From JBOHWJ01 sp050736615 (GTDB taxonomy: Bacteria > Desulfobacterota > Binatia > Binatales > Binataceae): a DNA stretch of 15,370 nt. Where the stretch lies: NCBI GenBank assembly GCA_050736615.1, contig JBOHWL010000008.1, positions 1-15,370 of the forward strand. Direction: 5' to 3'. The number at the start of each line of letters is the position of its first letter. The first letter of the stretch is position 1. A model generated the notes under the pieces. The model was not told the origin of the DNA and did not search any database. It saw only the letters and a list, made by a program, of their open reading frames with translations. This document shows positions 5,827 through 15,114 of this stretch, piece by piece. The position numbers and the translations under genes were made by a program.

Positions 5827-8800
5827 GTGGAACGGAGTCTCAAGGAAGCGGCCAGCGAACTGCGCGCGCGGATCGAAGCAGGCAATGAACGGCGCTTTCC
5901 CATCATGGGCCTTAAAGGTGCGGCCAACGCATTGATGTTGCGTGAGGCGGCGCTCACCTTCGAACGACCGCTGTTGGCGATTACCGCGTCGGCCAATGAA
6001 GCCGAGGCCCTCGCCGGCGAACTCGCGTTTTTCCTTGATCAGGCGCGCGACTGTGATCCAGCCAAGGCCAGATTACATCCGCTGCCGTCATGGGAACTGC
6101 GTCCGTTCGCCCATATCTCGCCGCCGCCGGACGTTCAGGCGGCGCAGCTCGCCGCGCTATTTGCATCTTTGCGCATGTCGGTGCCGCTGATCGTGACGTC
6201 GGTCGAGGCGCTGATGATGCGCACGATACCACGCCGCGAATTCGAGGCTTCGATCGTCAGAGTCGCAATGGCTGACAGTCTGGACCTCGAAGCACTGATT
6301 GAGGCCTTGAGCGGATTGGGTTACCAACGGGTGCCGCAGACGGAAGAGCCCGGCGATTTCAGCGTCCGCGGCGGCATTATCGACGTTTTCTCACCCCTGT
6401 ACCATCGGCCTGTGCGCTTCGAACTTGAAGATGATTTGGCCACCTCGGTACGGCATTTCGACCCGGCCACCCAGCGCTCACAGGGCGAGATCGAAGAGGC
6501 GACCGTGATTCGCACGCGCCATGTGCCCGCCCAGGCATTGCGCGACGGACGCCTGCCCGAACGGGTGGCACTGCGATGCGCCGAGATTGGAATGGTGCGA
6601 AAAGAAACGGCGGAGTTGACCGAGACACTCGAAAACGGGCTGCTCTTTCCCGGCGCCGAGTTGCTCATGCCGTATCTCTACGACGGCGCGCTCGGGACCG
6701 TTTTCGACTACTTGCCCGAGAACACGGCGCTGTGGATGCTCGACCCCGGACGCGTGCTGGCCGAAGCGTTGCGTTGGAACGAACGGATCGTGAATGAAGC
6801 CGCCGCCGCACAGGCCAAGCCGGTCTTCTATCCGACTCCTGAAAGCCTTTTCCTCAGCCCCGACGAGTTCGAACATCGTATTTCCGCGTTTATCGCGGTC
6901 GAGGTGGGCTCGCTAATCACCGTGACCGCGCCACGCGAAGGATGGGCGACGCCGGTCGAGATAAAATCCCAGGCGAGCCTCAAGCTGGGCGCGACCGAGC
7001 TGAGCGGCGGCCGCGGCGCGCCCTCGTTCGAACCGCTAGCCGTCGAGCTAAACGAAGTGCGGCGCGGCCAGGGCCGCGCTTTGATGGTGGTCGAAGGGGC
7101 GAATCAGGCCGCACGGCTGCGGCGCCATCTGGAAGCCTACGACCTCGAACTCAATACCGAATGCCGGAGCTTCGCCGAGTTGCTGCAATGGCCCGATTTC
7201 CGCCCGGTCATAATGGAAGGTGAAATCGCGGCGGGCGCCGTGCTGCAGAAAGACGGGCTATATATATACAGCGAGGAAGAACTGTTTGGAGAACCGCGTC
7301 CGCGCCGCCGCTCGCGTCCGACCGCCAAGGGGGCGTTGCTCAACCTCGACGAACTCAGACCCGATGATTTTGTCGTCCACATCGATCACGGCATCGCCAG
7401 ATATCGCGGACTCAAACATCTCAAAGTTTCCGATATGGAGGGCGATTTCCTTAATCTCGAATATGCCGGCAACGACACCATGTACGTGCCGGTTGAGCGC
7501 ATCAACCTGGTCCAGCGCTATGTCGGCGGCGATAGCGTTGAAGCCAAACTCGACAAGCTCGGCGGCGGCTCCTGGGATCGAATCAAGAACCGCACCAAAC
7601 AGGCGGTGCTGGCGATGGCTTCCGACCTGCTCGACATTTATGCCGCGCGCGAGGTCGTCGAGGGTCACGCCTTTCCCCATCCTGGGCGCGATTACGAGGA
7701 ATTCGTCAGCCGCTTCGAGTTTGAGGAAACGCCCGACCAAGCGGCGGCAATCGATGAGGTGGTGCGCGACCTGGCGCGGCCCAAGCCGATGGATCGCCTG
7801 ATTTGTGGCGATGCCGGCTTCGGCAAGACCGAGGTGGCTTTGCGTGCGGCCTTCATGTGTGTAATGGACGGGCGCCAGGTGGCGGTGCTGGTGCCAACGA
7901 CGGTGCTGGCCGAGCAGCATTGGAATAATTTCACCAGCCGCTTCAAAGATTACCCGGTACGCGTCGAGATGGTCTCGCGCTTTCGCAGCACCAAAGAAAA
8001 CAAGGCGGTGATCGAGGATCTGCGCCGCGGCAAGGTGGATATCGTCATCGGCACCCATCGCCTGCTGCAGAGCGACGTCGAGTTTCCGCGCTTGGGCCTG
8101 CTCATTATCGACGAGGAGCATCGCTTCGGGGTCGCTGATAAGGAACGTATCAAGCGCTTCCGCAAATTGGTCGAAGTGCTGACCATGACGGCCACGCCGA
8201 TTCCGCGCACCCTGCATATGGCGATGCTAGGCATCCGCGATTTGTCAGTAATCCAGACCGCGCCGCCTGACCGCCAGGCCATACGCACCTTTGTCGCCCA
8301 TTTCGACGACGGCCTGATTCGCGACGTGATTCTGCGCGAGCTCAACCGGGGCGGCCAGGTATTCTTCGTGCACAACCGCGTGGAGAATATCAACTATATC
8401 GCGCGCCATTTGCGCTCGCTCGTACCCGAGGCGAAACTGGCAGTCGCCCACGGCCAAATGAAGGAACGTGAACTCGAAGCGGTGATGCGCGAGTTCATCG
8501 AAAACCGCATCAACGTGCTGGTGTGCTCGGCCATCATTGAGTCGGGCCTGGATATCCCCAACGCCAACACCATGATCATCAACCGCGCGGACCATTTCGG
8601 CCTGGCTCAGCTCTATCAATTGCGCGGCCGGGTCGGGCGCTCGCGGCGCCGGGATTATGCCTATCTGCTGATTCCCGGCGAGCACATCATCACGCGCGAC
8701 GCCAAGCGGCGCATCGACGCCTTGCGCGAACTGGTGGAAGCGGAAAGCGGCGGCGGCTTCAAATTGTCGATGCGCGATCTCGAACATCGCGGCGCCGGCA

Positions 8801-9405
8801 ATCTGCTCGGACGCGAACAATCGGGGGAAATCGCGGCGGTCGGCTTCGAGCTCTATACCGAGATGATGGAACAGGCGATTCGCGAGCTGCGCGGCGAGCC
8901 GGCGCGTCCGGATTATGAACCGGAGCTGCGCCTGGGAATTCCAGCCTATATACCGGACAGCTTCGTTCCGGATGAGAACGAACGCCTGTTGCTCTACCGG
9001 CGCATGGCGCGCGCCAACCAACCCCACGACCTCGACGAAATGCGCGACGAGATGCGCGATCGTTTCGGTCCGATACCTACGTTGATAGAGAACCTGATAG
9101 CCGCGATGAATCTGCGGCGGCGGATGAAAGATCTGATGGTCCTGAGCGCGATCGTGAAGGGCGGCCAGCTCGAGATCAAGTTTCACCCTGATGCTCCGCT
9201 CGATGCCGCCATGCTTGCCGCGTTGGCCAATGCCAATCGCGGCAATATGCGCCTTACGCCTTCGTACCAGGTAATGGTGGGGCTCAAGACCGACGGCGAA
9301 TACGAACAAATCTTCGCCCAAATTGACGGCGTCTTGCAGGCTCTGGCGGCCTGTGAAAAATTGGAAATTGAACCAGGGCGCGCCGCCGGGCCGCTCGCCA
9401 ATTAA
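5827..9405 (+). CDS. mfd: Transcription-repair coupling factor Mfd
   Basis: A 1192-residue ATP-driven translocase that removes RNA polymerase stalled at DNA lesions and recruits UvrA for nucleotide excision repair. Domains in order: UvrB-like N-terminal D1/D2 modules (about 15-250), a D3 region, the CarD-like RNA-polymerase-interacting domain (about 510-580, DDFVVHIDHGIARYRG), and RecG-like helicase lobes with Walker A GDAGFGKT (661-668), DEEH (762-765) and motif VI QLRGRVGR (931-938). Last is the C-terminal TRCF/D7 domain (about 1030-1140, with GIPAYIPDSFVPDENERL) that masks UvrA binding. Length is slightly above E. coli Mfd (1148). Start is GTG 5827: an in-frame TGA at 5815 excludes anything longer. 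No strong Shine-Dalgarno is present (GAGGGG lies about 15 bases off). First gene of a probable operon with surA, pdxA and uvrA; the next ATG is 4 bp past its stop. Confidence 0.97.
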   Translation: MERSLKEAASELRARIEAGNERRFPIMGLKGAANALMLREAALTFERPLLAITASANEAEALAGELAFFLDQARDCDPAKARLHPLPSWELRPFAHISPPPDVQAAQLAALFASLRMSVPLIVTSVEALMMRTIPRREFEASIVRVAMADSLDLEALIEALSGLGYQRVPQTEEPGDFSVRGGIIDVFSPLYHRPVRFELEDDLATSVRHFDPATQRSQGEIEEATVIRTRHVPAQALRDGRLPERVALRCAEIGMVRKETAELTETLENGLLFPGAELLMPYLYDGALGTVFDYLPENTALWMLDPGRVLAEALRWNERIVNEAAAAQAKPVFYPTPESLFLSPDEFEHRISAFIAVEVGSLITVTAPREGWATPVEIKSQASLKLGATELSGGRGAPSFEPLAVELNEVRRGQGRALMVVEGANQAARLRRHLEAYDLELNTECRSFAELLQWPDFRPVIMEGEIAAGAVLQKDGLYIYSEEELFGEPRPRRRSRPTAKGALLNLDELRPDDFVVHIDHGIARYRGLKHLKVSDMEGDFLNLEYAGNDTMYVPVERINLVQRYVGGDSVEAKLDKLGGGSWDRIKNRTKQAVLAMASDLLDIYAAREVVEGHAFPHPGRDYEEFVSRFEFEETPDQAAAIDEVVRDLARPKPMDRLICGDAGFGKTEVALRAAFMCVMDGRQVAVLVPTTVLAEQHWNNFTSRFKDYPVRVEMVSRFRSTKENKAVIEDLRRGKVDIVIGTHRLLQSDVEFPRLGLLIIDEEHRFGVADKERIKRFRKLVEVLTMTATPIPRTLHMAMLGIRDLSVIQTAPPDRQAIRTFVAHFDDGLIRDVILRELNRGGQVFFVHNRVENINYIARHLRSLVPEAKLAVAHGQMKERELEAVMREFIENRINVLVCSAIIESGLDIPNANTMIINRADHFGLAQLYQLRGRVGRSRRRDYAYLLIPGEHIITRDAKRRIDALRELVEAESGGGFKLSMRDLEHRGAGNLLGREQSGEIAAVGFELYTEMMEQAIRELRGEPARPDYEPELRLGIPAYIPDSFVPDENERLLLYRRMARANQPHDLDEMRDEMRDRFGPIPTLIENLIAAMNLRRRMKDLMVLSAIVKGGQLEIKFHPDAPLDAAMLAALANANRGNMRLTPSYQVMVGLKTDGEYEQIFAQIDGVLQALAACEKLEIEPGRAAGPLAN

Positions 9406-9409
9406 ACGG

Positions 9410-10423
9410 ATGAATAAGCAGCTCTGTGCGCGCACCGTGACCGCCGTGCTTTTCGGCGTAATGGCCATCATTTTGACAATCCCTTGCGCGGCGGCCGCTC
9501 AGCAAACGATCGACCGAGTGGTTGCCAGCGTCGACGGCCATCCGATCACCAGCCACGATATCCACGTGTTCAAGGCGACCAGCGGCTCCAATCTCAATAA
9601 CGGCACGAACCACGCCGCGGGCGCACCCGCGGCACCTGGTTTTCCCAATGTGAACGACAGCCGCGCCGTGCTGAAAGCGTTGATCACGCAGCAGATGCTT
9701 CAGGACGAGGCGCAGAGATTCGCCGATCGCGTGAATGACAGCGAAATGGACCGCTATATCTCCAATCTCGAACAGCATGCCCATATTACCGACGCGCAGT
9801 TGCGCGACGAGTTGCGGACCCAGCACGTCAGTTATCAGGAGTTCCGCAATAATGTTCGCAAGCAGCTCGAAGCCATGACCATGATCGATCGGGAGGTGCG
9901 CCAGAAGATCGTTATCCCGGACTCCCAGATTGAGGCGTACTACAAAGCTCATCCCGGGGAGTTTCGGGTCAGTCAGGAACGTTACAAACTCGCGCAAATT
10001 CTCATCGCCGTGCCGCAAGGCGCAAGCCCGGATCAAGTTGCGGCGGCCAAAAAGAAGGCCGACGAGGTGCATCGCCTCTTGGCCAAGGGCGGGGATTTCG
10101 CCTTTCTCGCCAGCCAATACTCCGACGACGATTCGAAAACCAAGGGTGGTGAACTCGGCTATTTCGCTCCCGCCAACCTGCTCGACCCAATCAGCCGGGG
10201 GATTGCGGGTTTGAAGGCGGGCCAAATTTCTCGGGTGATTCGCAGCAAGTATGGCTTCCACATCATCAAGGTCGAGGCACATGAGCATCCCGGTGAAAAG
10301 CCGCTGGCGGAAGTTAAAAGCCAGATTCGCGACAAGCTCATGACCGAAGCGGCGAAAGCCCAATTCCAAACCTGGGTCGACAAGGATCTGATCAAGAACC
10401 ATTACGTGGAGACCATGAATTGA
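9410..10423 (+). CDS. surA: SurA-like periplasmic peptidyl-prolyl isomerase
   Basis: A 337-residue periplasmic chaperone/PPIase expected to help fold outer-membrane proteins. The signal peptide has a basic start (MNKQLCAR), a hydrophobic core and probable cleavage after CAAAA (30). The mature protein begins QQTIDRVVASVDGHPIT, the hallmark of the SurA N-terminal domain, which runs to about 170 and includes ALITQQMLQDEAQRF. One parvulin domain follows (about 190-290), with GGELGYF and KYGFHIIKVE (H284). The family's first HIL histidine is Q196, so catalysis may be weak. E. coli SurA has two parvulin domains; this has one, as in many PrsA/SurA homologues. ATG 9410 is 4 bp past the mfd stop with no clear Shine-Dalgarno, implying translational coupling. 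An in-frame start at 9323 inside mfd is less likely because it would bury the signal peptide. pdxA follows 13 bp on, the E. coli order. Confidence 0.88.
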   Translation: MNKQLCARTVTAVLFGVMAIILTIPCAAAAQQTIDRVVASVDGHPITSHDIHVFKATSGSNLNNGTNHAAGAPAAPGFPNVNDSRAVLKALITQQMLQDEAQRFADRVNDSEMDRYISNLEQHAHITDAQLRDELRTQHVSYQEFRNNVRKQLEAMTMIDREVRQKIVIPDSQIEAYYKAHPGEFRVSQERYKLAQILIAVPQGASPDQVAAAKKKADEVHRLLAKGGDFAFLASQYSDDDSKTKGGELGYFAPANLLDPISRGIAGLKAGQISRVIRSKYGFHIIKVEAHEHPGEKPLAEVKSQIRDKLMTEAAKAQFQTWVDKDLIKNHYVETMN

Positions 10424-10436
10424 GCTTCAAGCGAAC

Positions 10437-11471
10437 ATGCTAGCGGTTAGAAAAACGCCGCTGCTGGCGGTCAGTATGGGTGACCCCGCCGGAATTGGCG
10501 CGGAAGTTATAATTAAAGCCGCCGCCGAATTGGCGCTGCGGCAACACACGCCCGCGCTGGTCGTGATTGGCGATTTAGACACGATGCGGACGACGGCACG
10601 GCGGCTCAAATCCGATCTGGAGCCGCACGAATGGCATTCCGGGCAAAAGCCCATGCATCCCGCTGACGGCCTCGCCGTCATCAGCGAAGGCTCGCTTGCT
10701 GCCGCCGCGGCCGAACCCGGACAGCCGTCGCTCGACGGTGCGCAAGCCTCCTATCGTTATATTGTCAAAGGCGCTCGCATGGCGATGAGGGGTGAAGCCG
10801 ACGCGCTGGTTACCGCGCCGATCAACAAGGAATGGCTCAATCGTGCGGGCCATCATTTTCCAGGTCATTCAGAGTTGCTGGCGCGCCTGTCGCACACGCG
10901 TTTGTGGCGCATGATGTTCGCCGGGGAGCAACTGCGCGTTGCGCTGGTTACCGTTCATATGGGATTGGCCAAAGTGCCCCGGATGCTTACCTGCGAAGGC
11001 ATCCTGCGGACCGTGCGCCTGCTCGCCACGCACATGCGTGAGCAACTGGGATCGGAGCATCCGCGCATCGTGGTGCTCGGGTTCAATCCACATGCGGGAG
11101 AAAATGGATTATTCGGTCGCGAGGAGATCGAGATTATCGCGCCCGCGGTCGAACTTGCGCGGCGCGATGGAATTGAAGTGGCCGGACCAGTCGCGCCGGA
11201 TACCGCATTCATCCGGCCGCAGGGCCGCTTCGGCTTCGACGCGGCGGTGGCAATGTACCATGATCAGGGCTTGATCGCGCTGAAGACGCTGGAATTCGAC
11301 CGCGCCGTGAACGTCACGCTCGGGCTGCCCTTCATCCGCACCTCGCCCGACCATGGCACCGCCTATGAAATTGCCGGACGCGGAGTCGCGAATGCTTCCA
11401 GCATGACGGCCGCGCTCGAATACGCCTGGCGCGCCGCACGCCGGCGGATTGAGGCCCGCCGCGCCGCCTGA
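10437..11471 (+). CDS. pdxA: 4-hydroxythreonine-4-phosphate dehydrogenase PdxA
   Basis: A 344-residue NAD-dependent cytoplasmic enzyme of DXP-dependent pyridoxal phosphate synthesis. It oxidises 4-phosphohydroxy-L-threonine, and the product decarboxylates to 3-amino-1-hydroxyacetone phosphate for PdxJ. The start motif SMGDPAGIGAE (13-23) is typical. The three metal-binding histidines are H174 (VHMGLAKVP), H219 (NPHAGENG) and H275 (YHDQGLIALK); the 45-residue first interval matches the H166-H211 spacing of E. coli PdxA. Other conserved blocks are TAPINKE (126-132), FPGHSELLA (141-149) and TSPDHGTAYEIAG. The length is slightly over the usual 330. ATG 10437 is 13 bp after the surA stop; no strong Shine-Dalgarno is seen, so coupling within the operon is likely. 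The functional link to the repair genes is not obvious. Confidence 0.96.
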   Translation: MLAVRKTPLLAVSMGDPAGIGAEVIIKAAAELALRQHTPALVVIGDLDTMRTTARRLKSDLEPHEWHSGQKPMHPADGLAVISEGSLAAAAAEPGQPSLDGAQASYRYIVKGARMAMRGEADALVTAPINKEWLNRAGHHFPGHSELLARLSHTRLWRMMFAGEQLRVALVTVHMGLAKVPRMLTCEGILRTVRLLATHMREQLGSEHPRIVVLGFNPHAGENGLFGREEIEIIAPAVELARRDGIEVAGPVAPDTAFIRPQGRFGFDAAVAMYHDQGLIALKTLEFDRAVNVTLGLPFIRTSPDHGTAYEIAGRGVANASSMTAALEYAWRAARRRIEARRAA

Positions 11472-11536
11472 ACGTTCGCTGTGTGCTGGGGCTGACCGTC
11501 GGGCGATTATCACCGGGCTGAGGTGGGATGGCGCAG

Positions 11537-14368
11537 ATGGACCGCATAGTTATCAAGGGCGCGCGTGAGCACAACCTCAAGAACATCGATATCGAGATTC
11601 CGCGCGGCGAATTGGTGGTAATCACCGGCCTTTCAGGTTCGGGCAAGTCCTCGCTCGCGTTTGACACGATTTATGCCGAAGGGCAGCGCCGCTATGTCGA
11701 ATCGCTGTCGGCTTACGCAAGGCAGTTCCTCGAGCAAATGGAAAAGCCCGACATCGATTCGATCGAGGGCTTGTCACCCGCGATATCGATCGAGCAGAAG
11801 ACCACCTCGCGCAATCCGCGTTCGACCGTGGCCACAATCACCGAGATTTATGACTACCTGCGCTTGTTGTTCGCGCGCGTCGGACACGCCTTCTGTTACA
11901 ACTGCGGACGGGAAATCACCCAGCAAAGTGTCCAGCAGATCGTCGATCGCATCACCGCGTGGCCCGAAGGCACGCGGCTTTATCTGCTCGCGCCGATCGT
12001 GCGGGATCGCAAGGGCGAATACAAAAAGGAGCTGAGCGACCTAAGACGGGCCGGCTTCGTGCGCGCCCGCATCGACGGCAACCTGGTCGAGCTGGGCGAC
12101 GACATCACTTTGAGCAAAAACCAGCGTCATACGATTGAAGTGATGGTCGATCGGCTGGCGATTCGCCCCGGAATTGAAAAACGCCTGGCCGATTCGCTCG
12201 AAGTCGCCTTCAAATATGGAGAGGACCTGCTTAAGGTCGAACGGCTCGAAGGCAAAAACGGCGGCACGCCAATTTATTTCAGCCAGCGCTTCGCTTGCGT
12301 TGAATGCGGAATTTCCTATCCCGAAATCACGCCGCGCATGTTTTCCTTCAACAGCCCGCATGGGGCCTGCCCGGAATGCTCGGGCATCGGCTCGATCATG
12401 TATTTCGATCCCGAGCTGGTAATTCAGAACGAAGACCTCAGTATTGCCGACGGCGCGATCGCGCCCTGGGCCACGATGAATTACATGCAGCCGGTGCTGG
12501 AGGCACTCGCGGCCCATTACAAATTCAGCCTGGAGCAGCCGTGGAAGACGATCGGGGCCAAGGCGCGCAAAGCGATTTTAAGCGGCTCCGGCGACGAGGA
12601 AGTCGAGTTCAGCTACGAGCGCGGCGGCCATCGCCACGGTTACGCGCGCCCGTTCGAAGGCGTGCTGAGCTGGCTTGACCGCCGTTACAAGGAAACCGAA
12701 TCCGAGAGTATCCGCGAGGTCCTCGAGGCCTACATGAATATGCGGCCGTGTCCCTCATGCGGCGGCTCGCGGCTTAAGAAGGAAAGCCTGTTTGTCCGCT
12801 TCAACGATAAGTCGATAAGTGAAGTCACCGCCATGTCGATCAAGCAGGCGGTGGCATTTTTCCACGAACCCAAATTGAGCCCGCAGGAAACCGAAATCGC
12901 GCGGCTGATTCTCAAGGAGGTGCGTGAGCGCCTGGGATTTCTGGCCGGCGTCGGTTTGGATTACCTGACGCTGGACCGCACTTCGGGCAGCCTTTCCGGA
13001 GGCGAAGGGCAGCGCATCCGGCTCGCGACCCAAATCGGTTCGAGCCTGGTCGGCGTGCTCTATATTCTCGACGAACCCTCCATTGGGCTTCATCAGCGCG
13101 ACAATCAGCGTCTGCTGGTTACGCTCAAGCGCTTGCGCGAGTTGGGTAATTCGGTGCTGGTGGTCGAACACGACCGCGACACTATGCTCGAGGCCGATCA
13201 CATCATCGACATGGGACCCGGCGCCGGCATTCATGGCGGCTACATCGTGGCGCAAGGGACGCCGGCCGAAATCATGCGCAATCCCGCTTCGCTGACGGGC
13301 AAGTATCTCTCCGGCGAGCTTGAAATCCCGGTGCCCCAAAGGCGCCGGCCGCCGAGCACTCGATGGCTGACGATTCGCGGTGCGCACGAAAACAATTTGC
13401 GCGATATCACGGTCTCGCTGCCGCTCGGCGTGGTGGTATGCGTGACCGGCGTTTCCGGTTCCGGCAAATCAACGCTGGTGCTCGATACGCTCCATCGCGC
13501 TCTCGCGCAGAAGCTCAACGGTAGTCGCGAACGCGCGGGCGCCTACAAAAGCCTCGACGGCGTCGAGCATCTCGACAAGGTGATTCACGTCGATCAAAGT
13601 CCGATCGGGCGCACGCCGCGTTCCAATCCCGCCACATATACTGGACTGTTCACGCATATTCGCGAGCTTTTCGCCCAATTACCCGAGGCGCGGATGCGTG
13701 GTTACGGACCGGGGCGTTTTTCCTTCAACGTTAAGGGCGGCCGCTGCGAAGCCTGCCAGGGCGACGGCATTATCCGGATAGAAATGCATTTCCTGCCCGA
13801 CGTGTACGTGACCTGCGAAGTCTGCGGCGGCAAGCGTTATAACCGCGACACGCTCGAAATCCAATACAAGGGCAAGACCATCGCCGAAGTGCTGAATATG
13901 ACCGTGCTCGACGCGATCGATTTTCTCAGCTCGATTCCGCCCATTCGGCAAAAGCTCGAAACCCTTCGCGATGTGGGCCTGGATTACATTCACCTGGGCC
14001 AGTCGGCCACCACACTGTCGGGGGGCGAAGCGCAACGCATCAAACTTGCGAAGGAACTGTCGCGGCGGGCGACCGGCCGTACGCTCTACATTCTCGACGA
14101 GCCGACCACCGGATTGCACTTCGACGATATTCGCAAGCTGCTCGCCGTGCTGGGGCGTCTCGCCGACAGCGGCAACACGATTATCGTGATCGAGCACAAT
14201 CTCGATGTCATCAAGACCGCCGACTACATCGTCGATCTTGGTCCTGAAGGCGGCGATCGCGGCGGTCAGGTGGTGGCCAAGGGTACGCCCGAAGAAGTCG
14301 CCATGCTCCCCAGCTCCTACACCGGACAGTTTTTACGCCAGGTCCTGGGTGATCGCGCCGCCGCCTGA
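11537..14368 (+). CDS. uvrA: Excinuclease ABC subunit UvrA
   Basis: A 943-residue damage-sensing ABC ATPase that loads UvrB onto lesions; cytoplasmic, works as a dimer. First ABC half: Walker A GLSGSGKSS (31-39), signature LSGGEGQ (486-492), Walker B YILDEPS (509-515). Second half: Walker A GVSGSGKST (638-646), signature LSGGEAQ (827-833), Walker B YILDEPT (851-857). All zinc cysteines are present: C120, C123, C405, C408 for the first module, C254, C257, C278, C281 for the second, and C737, C740, C760, C763 for the third, which contacts DNA. Length is as in E. coli (940). ATG 11537 is preferred because GAGGTGG (11520-11526) lies 10 bases before it and MDRIVIKGAREHNLKN is the family's usual start; ATG 11528, three codons earlier, overlaps the Shine-Dalgarno spacing. 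It lies 65 bp after pdxA. No LexA-type box was found upstream. Confidence 0.97.
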   Translation: MDRIVIKGAREHNLKNIDIEIPRGELVVITGLSGSGKSSLAFDTIYAEGQRRYVESLSAYARQFLEQMEKPDIDSIEGLSPAISIEQKTTSRNPRSTVATITEIYDYLRLLFARVGHAFCYNCGREITQQSVQQIVDRITAWPEGTRLYLLAPIVRDRKGEYKKELSDLRRAGFVRARIDGNLVELGDDITLSKNQRHTIEVMVDRLAIRPGIEKRLADSLEVAFKYGEDLLKVERLEGKNGGTPIYFSQRFACVECGISYPEITPRMFSFNSPHGACPECSGIGSIMYFDPELVIQNEDLSIADGAIAPWATMNYMQPVLEALAAHYKFSLEQPWKTIGAKARKAILSGSGDEEVEFSYERGGHRHGYARPFEGVLSWLDRRYKETESESIREVLEAYMNMRPCPSCGGSRLKKESLFVRFNDKSISEVTAMSIKQAVAFFHEPKLSPQETEIARLILKEVRERLGFLAGVGLDYLTLDRTSGSLSGGEGQRIRLATQIGSSLVGVLYILDEPSIGLHQRDNQRLLVTLKRLRELGNSVLVVEHDRDTMLEADHIIDMGPGAGIHGGYIVAQGTPAEIMRNPASLTGKYLSGELEIPVPQRRRPPSTRWLTIRGAHENNLRDITVSLPLGVVVCVTGVSGSGKSTLVLDTLHRALAQKLNGSRERAGAYKSLDGVEHLDKVIHVDQSPIGRTPRSNPATYTGLFTHIRELFAQLPEARMRGYGPGRFSFNVKGGRCEACQGDGIIRIEMHFLPDVYVTCEVCGGKRYNRDTLEIQYKGKTIAEVLNMTVLDAIDFLSSIPPIRQKLETLRDVGLDYIHLGQSATTLSGGEAQRIKLAKELSRRATGRTLYILDEPTTGLHFDDIRKLLAVLGRLADSGNTIIVIEHNLDVIKTADYIVDLGPEGGDRGGQVVAKGTPEEVAMLPSSYTGQFLRQVLGDRAAA

Positions 14369-14456
14369 ATGCGCACATCCGCGCGCCGCGCAATAGGCCA
14401 TCGACTTGCGGTAAGCTATCCTTGAGCAAAACGACGCGGATGGCACAGCGGCGGCT

Positions 14457-15113
14457 ATGAAAATCGTATCCTTTGGCGACGTGCATATGGCGACGCGCAA
14501 CCTTGATCGCATGACGGAAGTGTTGCGCGATGCCGATCTCGTCATTATCTCCGGCGACCTGACCAATTTTGGCGGCGTCGATGACGCGCGCAAGGTGCTG
14601 GACGACGTGCGCCGGGCCTGTCCGCGGATACTGGCCTTGTCCGGCAATCTCGACAAGCGTGAAGTGATGCCTTTTCTGGAAGCCGAAGGCATCGCTTTGC
14701 ACGGCAAGGGCAGAATCGTCAATGACATCGCGATTTTCGGCTGCGGCGGTTCGAATCTCACCCCGTTTCACACGCCCACCGAATTAACCGAAGATGAAAT
14801 TTACGACACCCTGATGCGCGGTTACGCCGAAGTCCGCGATCATCGGCCGCTGCTGATGGTCTGTCACACGCCGCCGTTTGAGACCAAATGTGATCGCATC
14901 ACCGGAGGCAAGGCAGTGGGCAGCACTGGAGCGCGCCGCTTCATCGAAGAAGTGCAGCCCGATGTTTGCATTTCCGGCCATATCCATGAATCGGCGGCGC
15001 TCGACGCGATTGGCCCCACCACGATTGTCAATGCCGGCCCCTTCAAGGGCGGCGGTTATATTATCGTGCGCAGCCGCGGGAGCAGGCTCGACACTCAACT
15101 GGAGTTTCTTTGA
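14457..15113 (+). CDS. Metallophosphoesterase, COG2129/CpdA-like
   Basis: A 218-residue calcineurin-type phosphoesterase with a two-metal centre. All five signature blocks are present: GDVH (7-10; D8, H10), GDLTNFG (33-39; D34), GNLD (63-66; N64), CHTPP (136-140; H137) and GHIHE (174-178; H175, H177). There is no signal peptide, so it is cytoplasmic. The class covers cyclic nucleotide, nucleotide and phosphoprotein hydrolysis, and the substrate cannot be read from the sequence. The compact form and the NLTPFHTPTELTEDEI stretch resemble the Icc-related COG2129 group. It follows uvrA by 88 bp with a weak TATCCT (14417-14422) that might be an independent -10, so operon membership is uncertain. 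An ATG at 14440 is out of frame. Confidence 0.88.
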   Translation: MKIVSFGDVHMATRNLDRMTEVLRDADLVIISGDLTNFGGVDDARKVLDDVRRACPRILALSGNLDKREVMPFLEAEGIALHGKGRIVNDIAIFGCGGSNLTPFHTPTELTEDEIYDTLMRGYAEVRDHRPLLMVCHTPPFETKCDRITGGKAVGSTGARRFIEEVQPDVCISGHIHESAALDAIGPTTIVNAGPFKGGGYIIVRSRGSRLDTQLEFL

Positions 15114-15114
15114 C

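Noticed and set aside
5741..5935. Small plus-strand frame starting upstream of mfd
   Set aside because: It overlaps the N-terminus of Mfd in another frame and has no recognisable product.
8245..9471. 408-codon minus-strand open frame opposite mfd (with similar ones at 7258-8217 and 9284-10402)
   Set aside because: It mirrors a certain gene on the plus strand. In GC-rich DNA the antisense frame of a coding region is often open by codon bias, and the translations show no family motifs.
11470..11477. GAACGTTC palindrome upstream of uvrA as a possible SOS box
   Set aside because: LexA boxes of the GAAC-N4-GTTC type need a spacer that is missing here, and the site overlaps the end of pdxA.
14748..14757. 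GGTTCGAATC resembling a tRNA T-arm
   Set aside because: It lies inside the phosphoesterase, encoding GGSN, and no matching acceptor, D-arm or anticodon arm surrounds it. The similar sequence at 1380 is likewise inside the ATPase gene.
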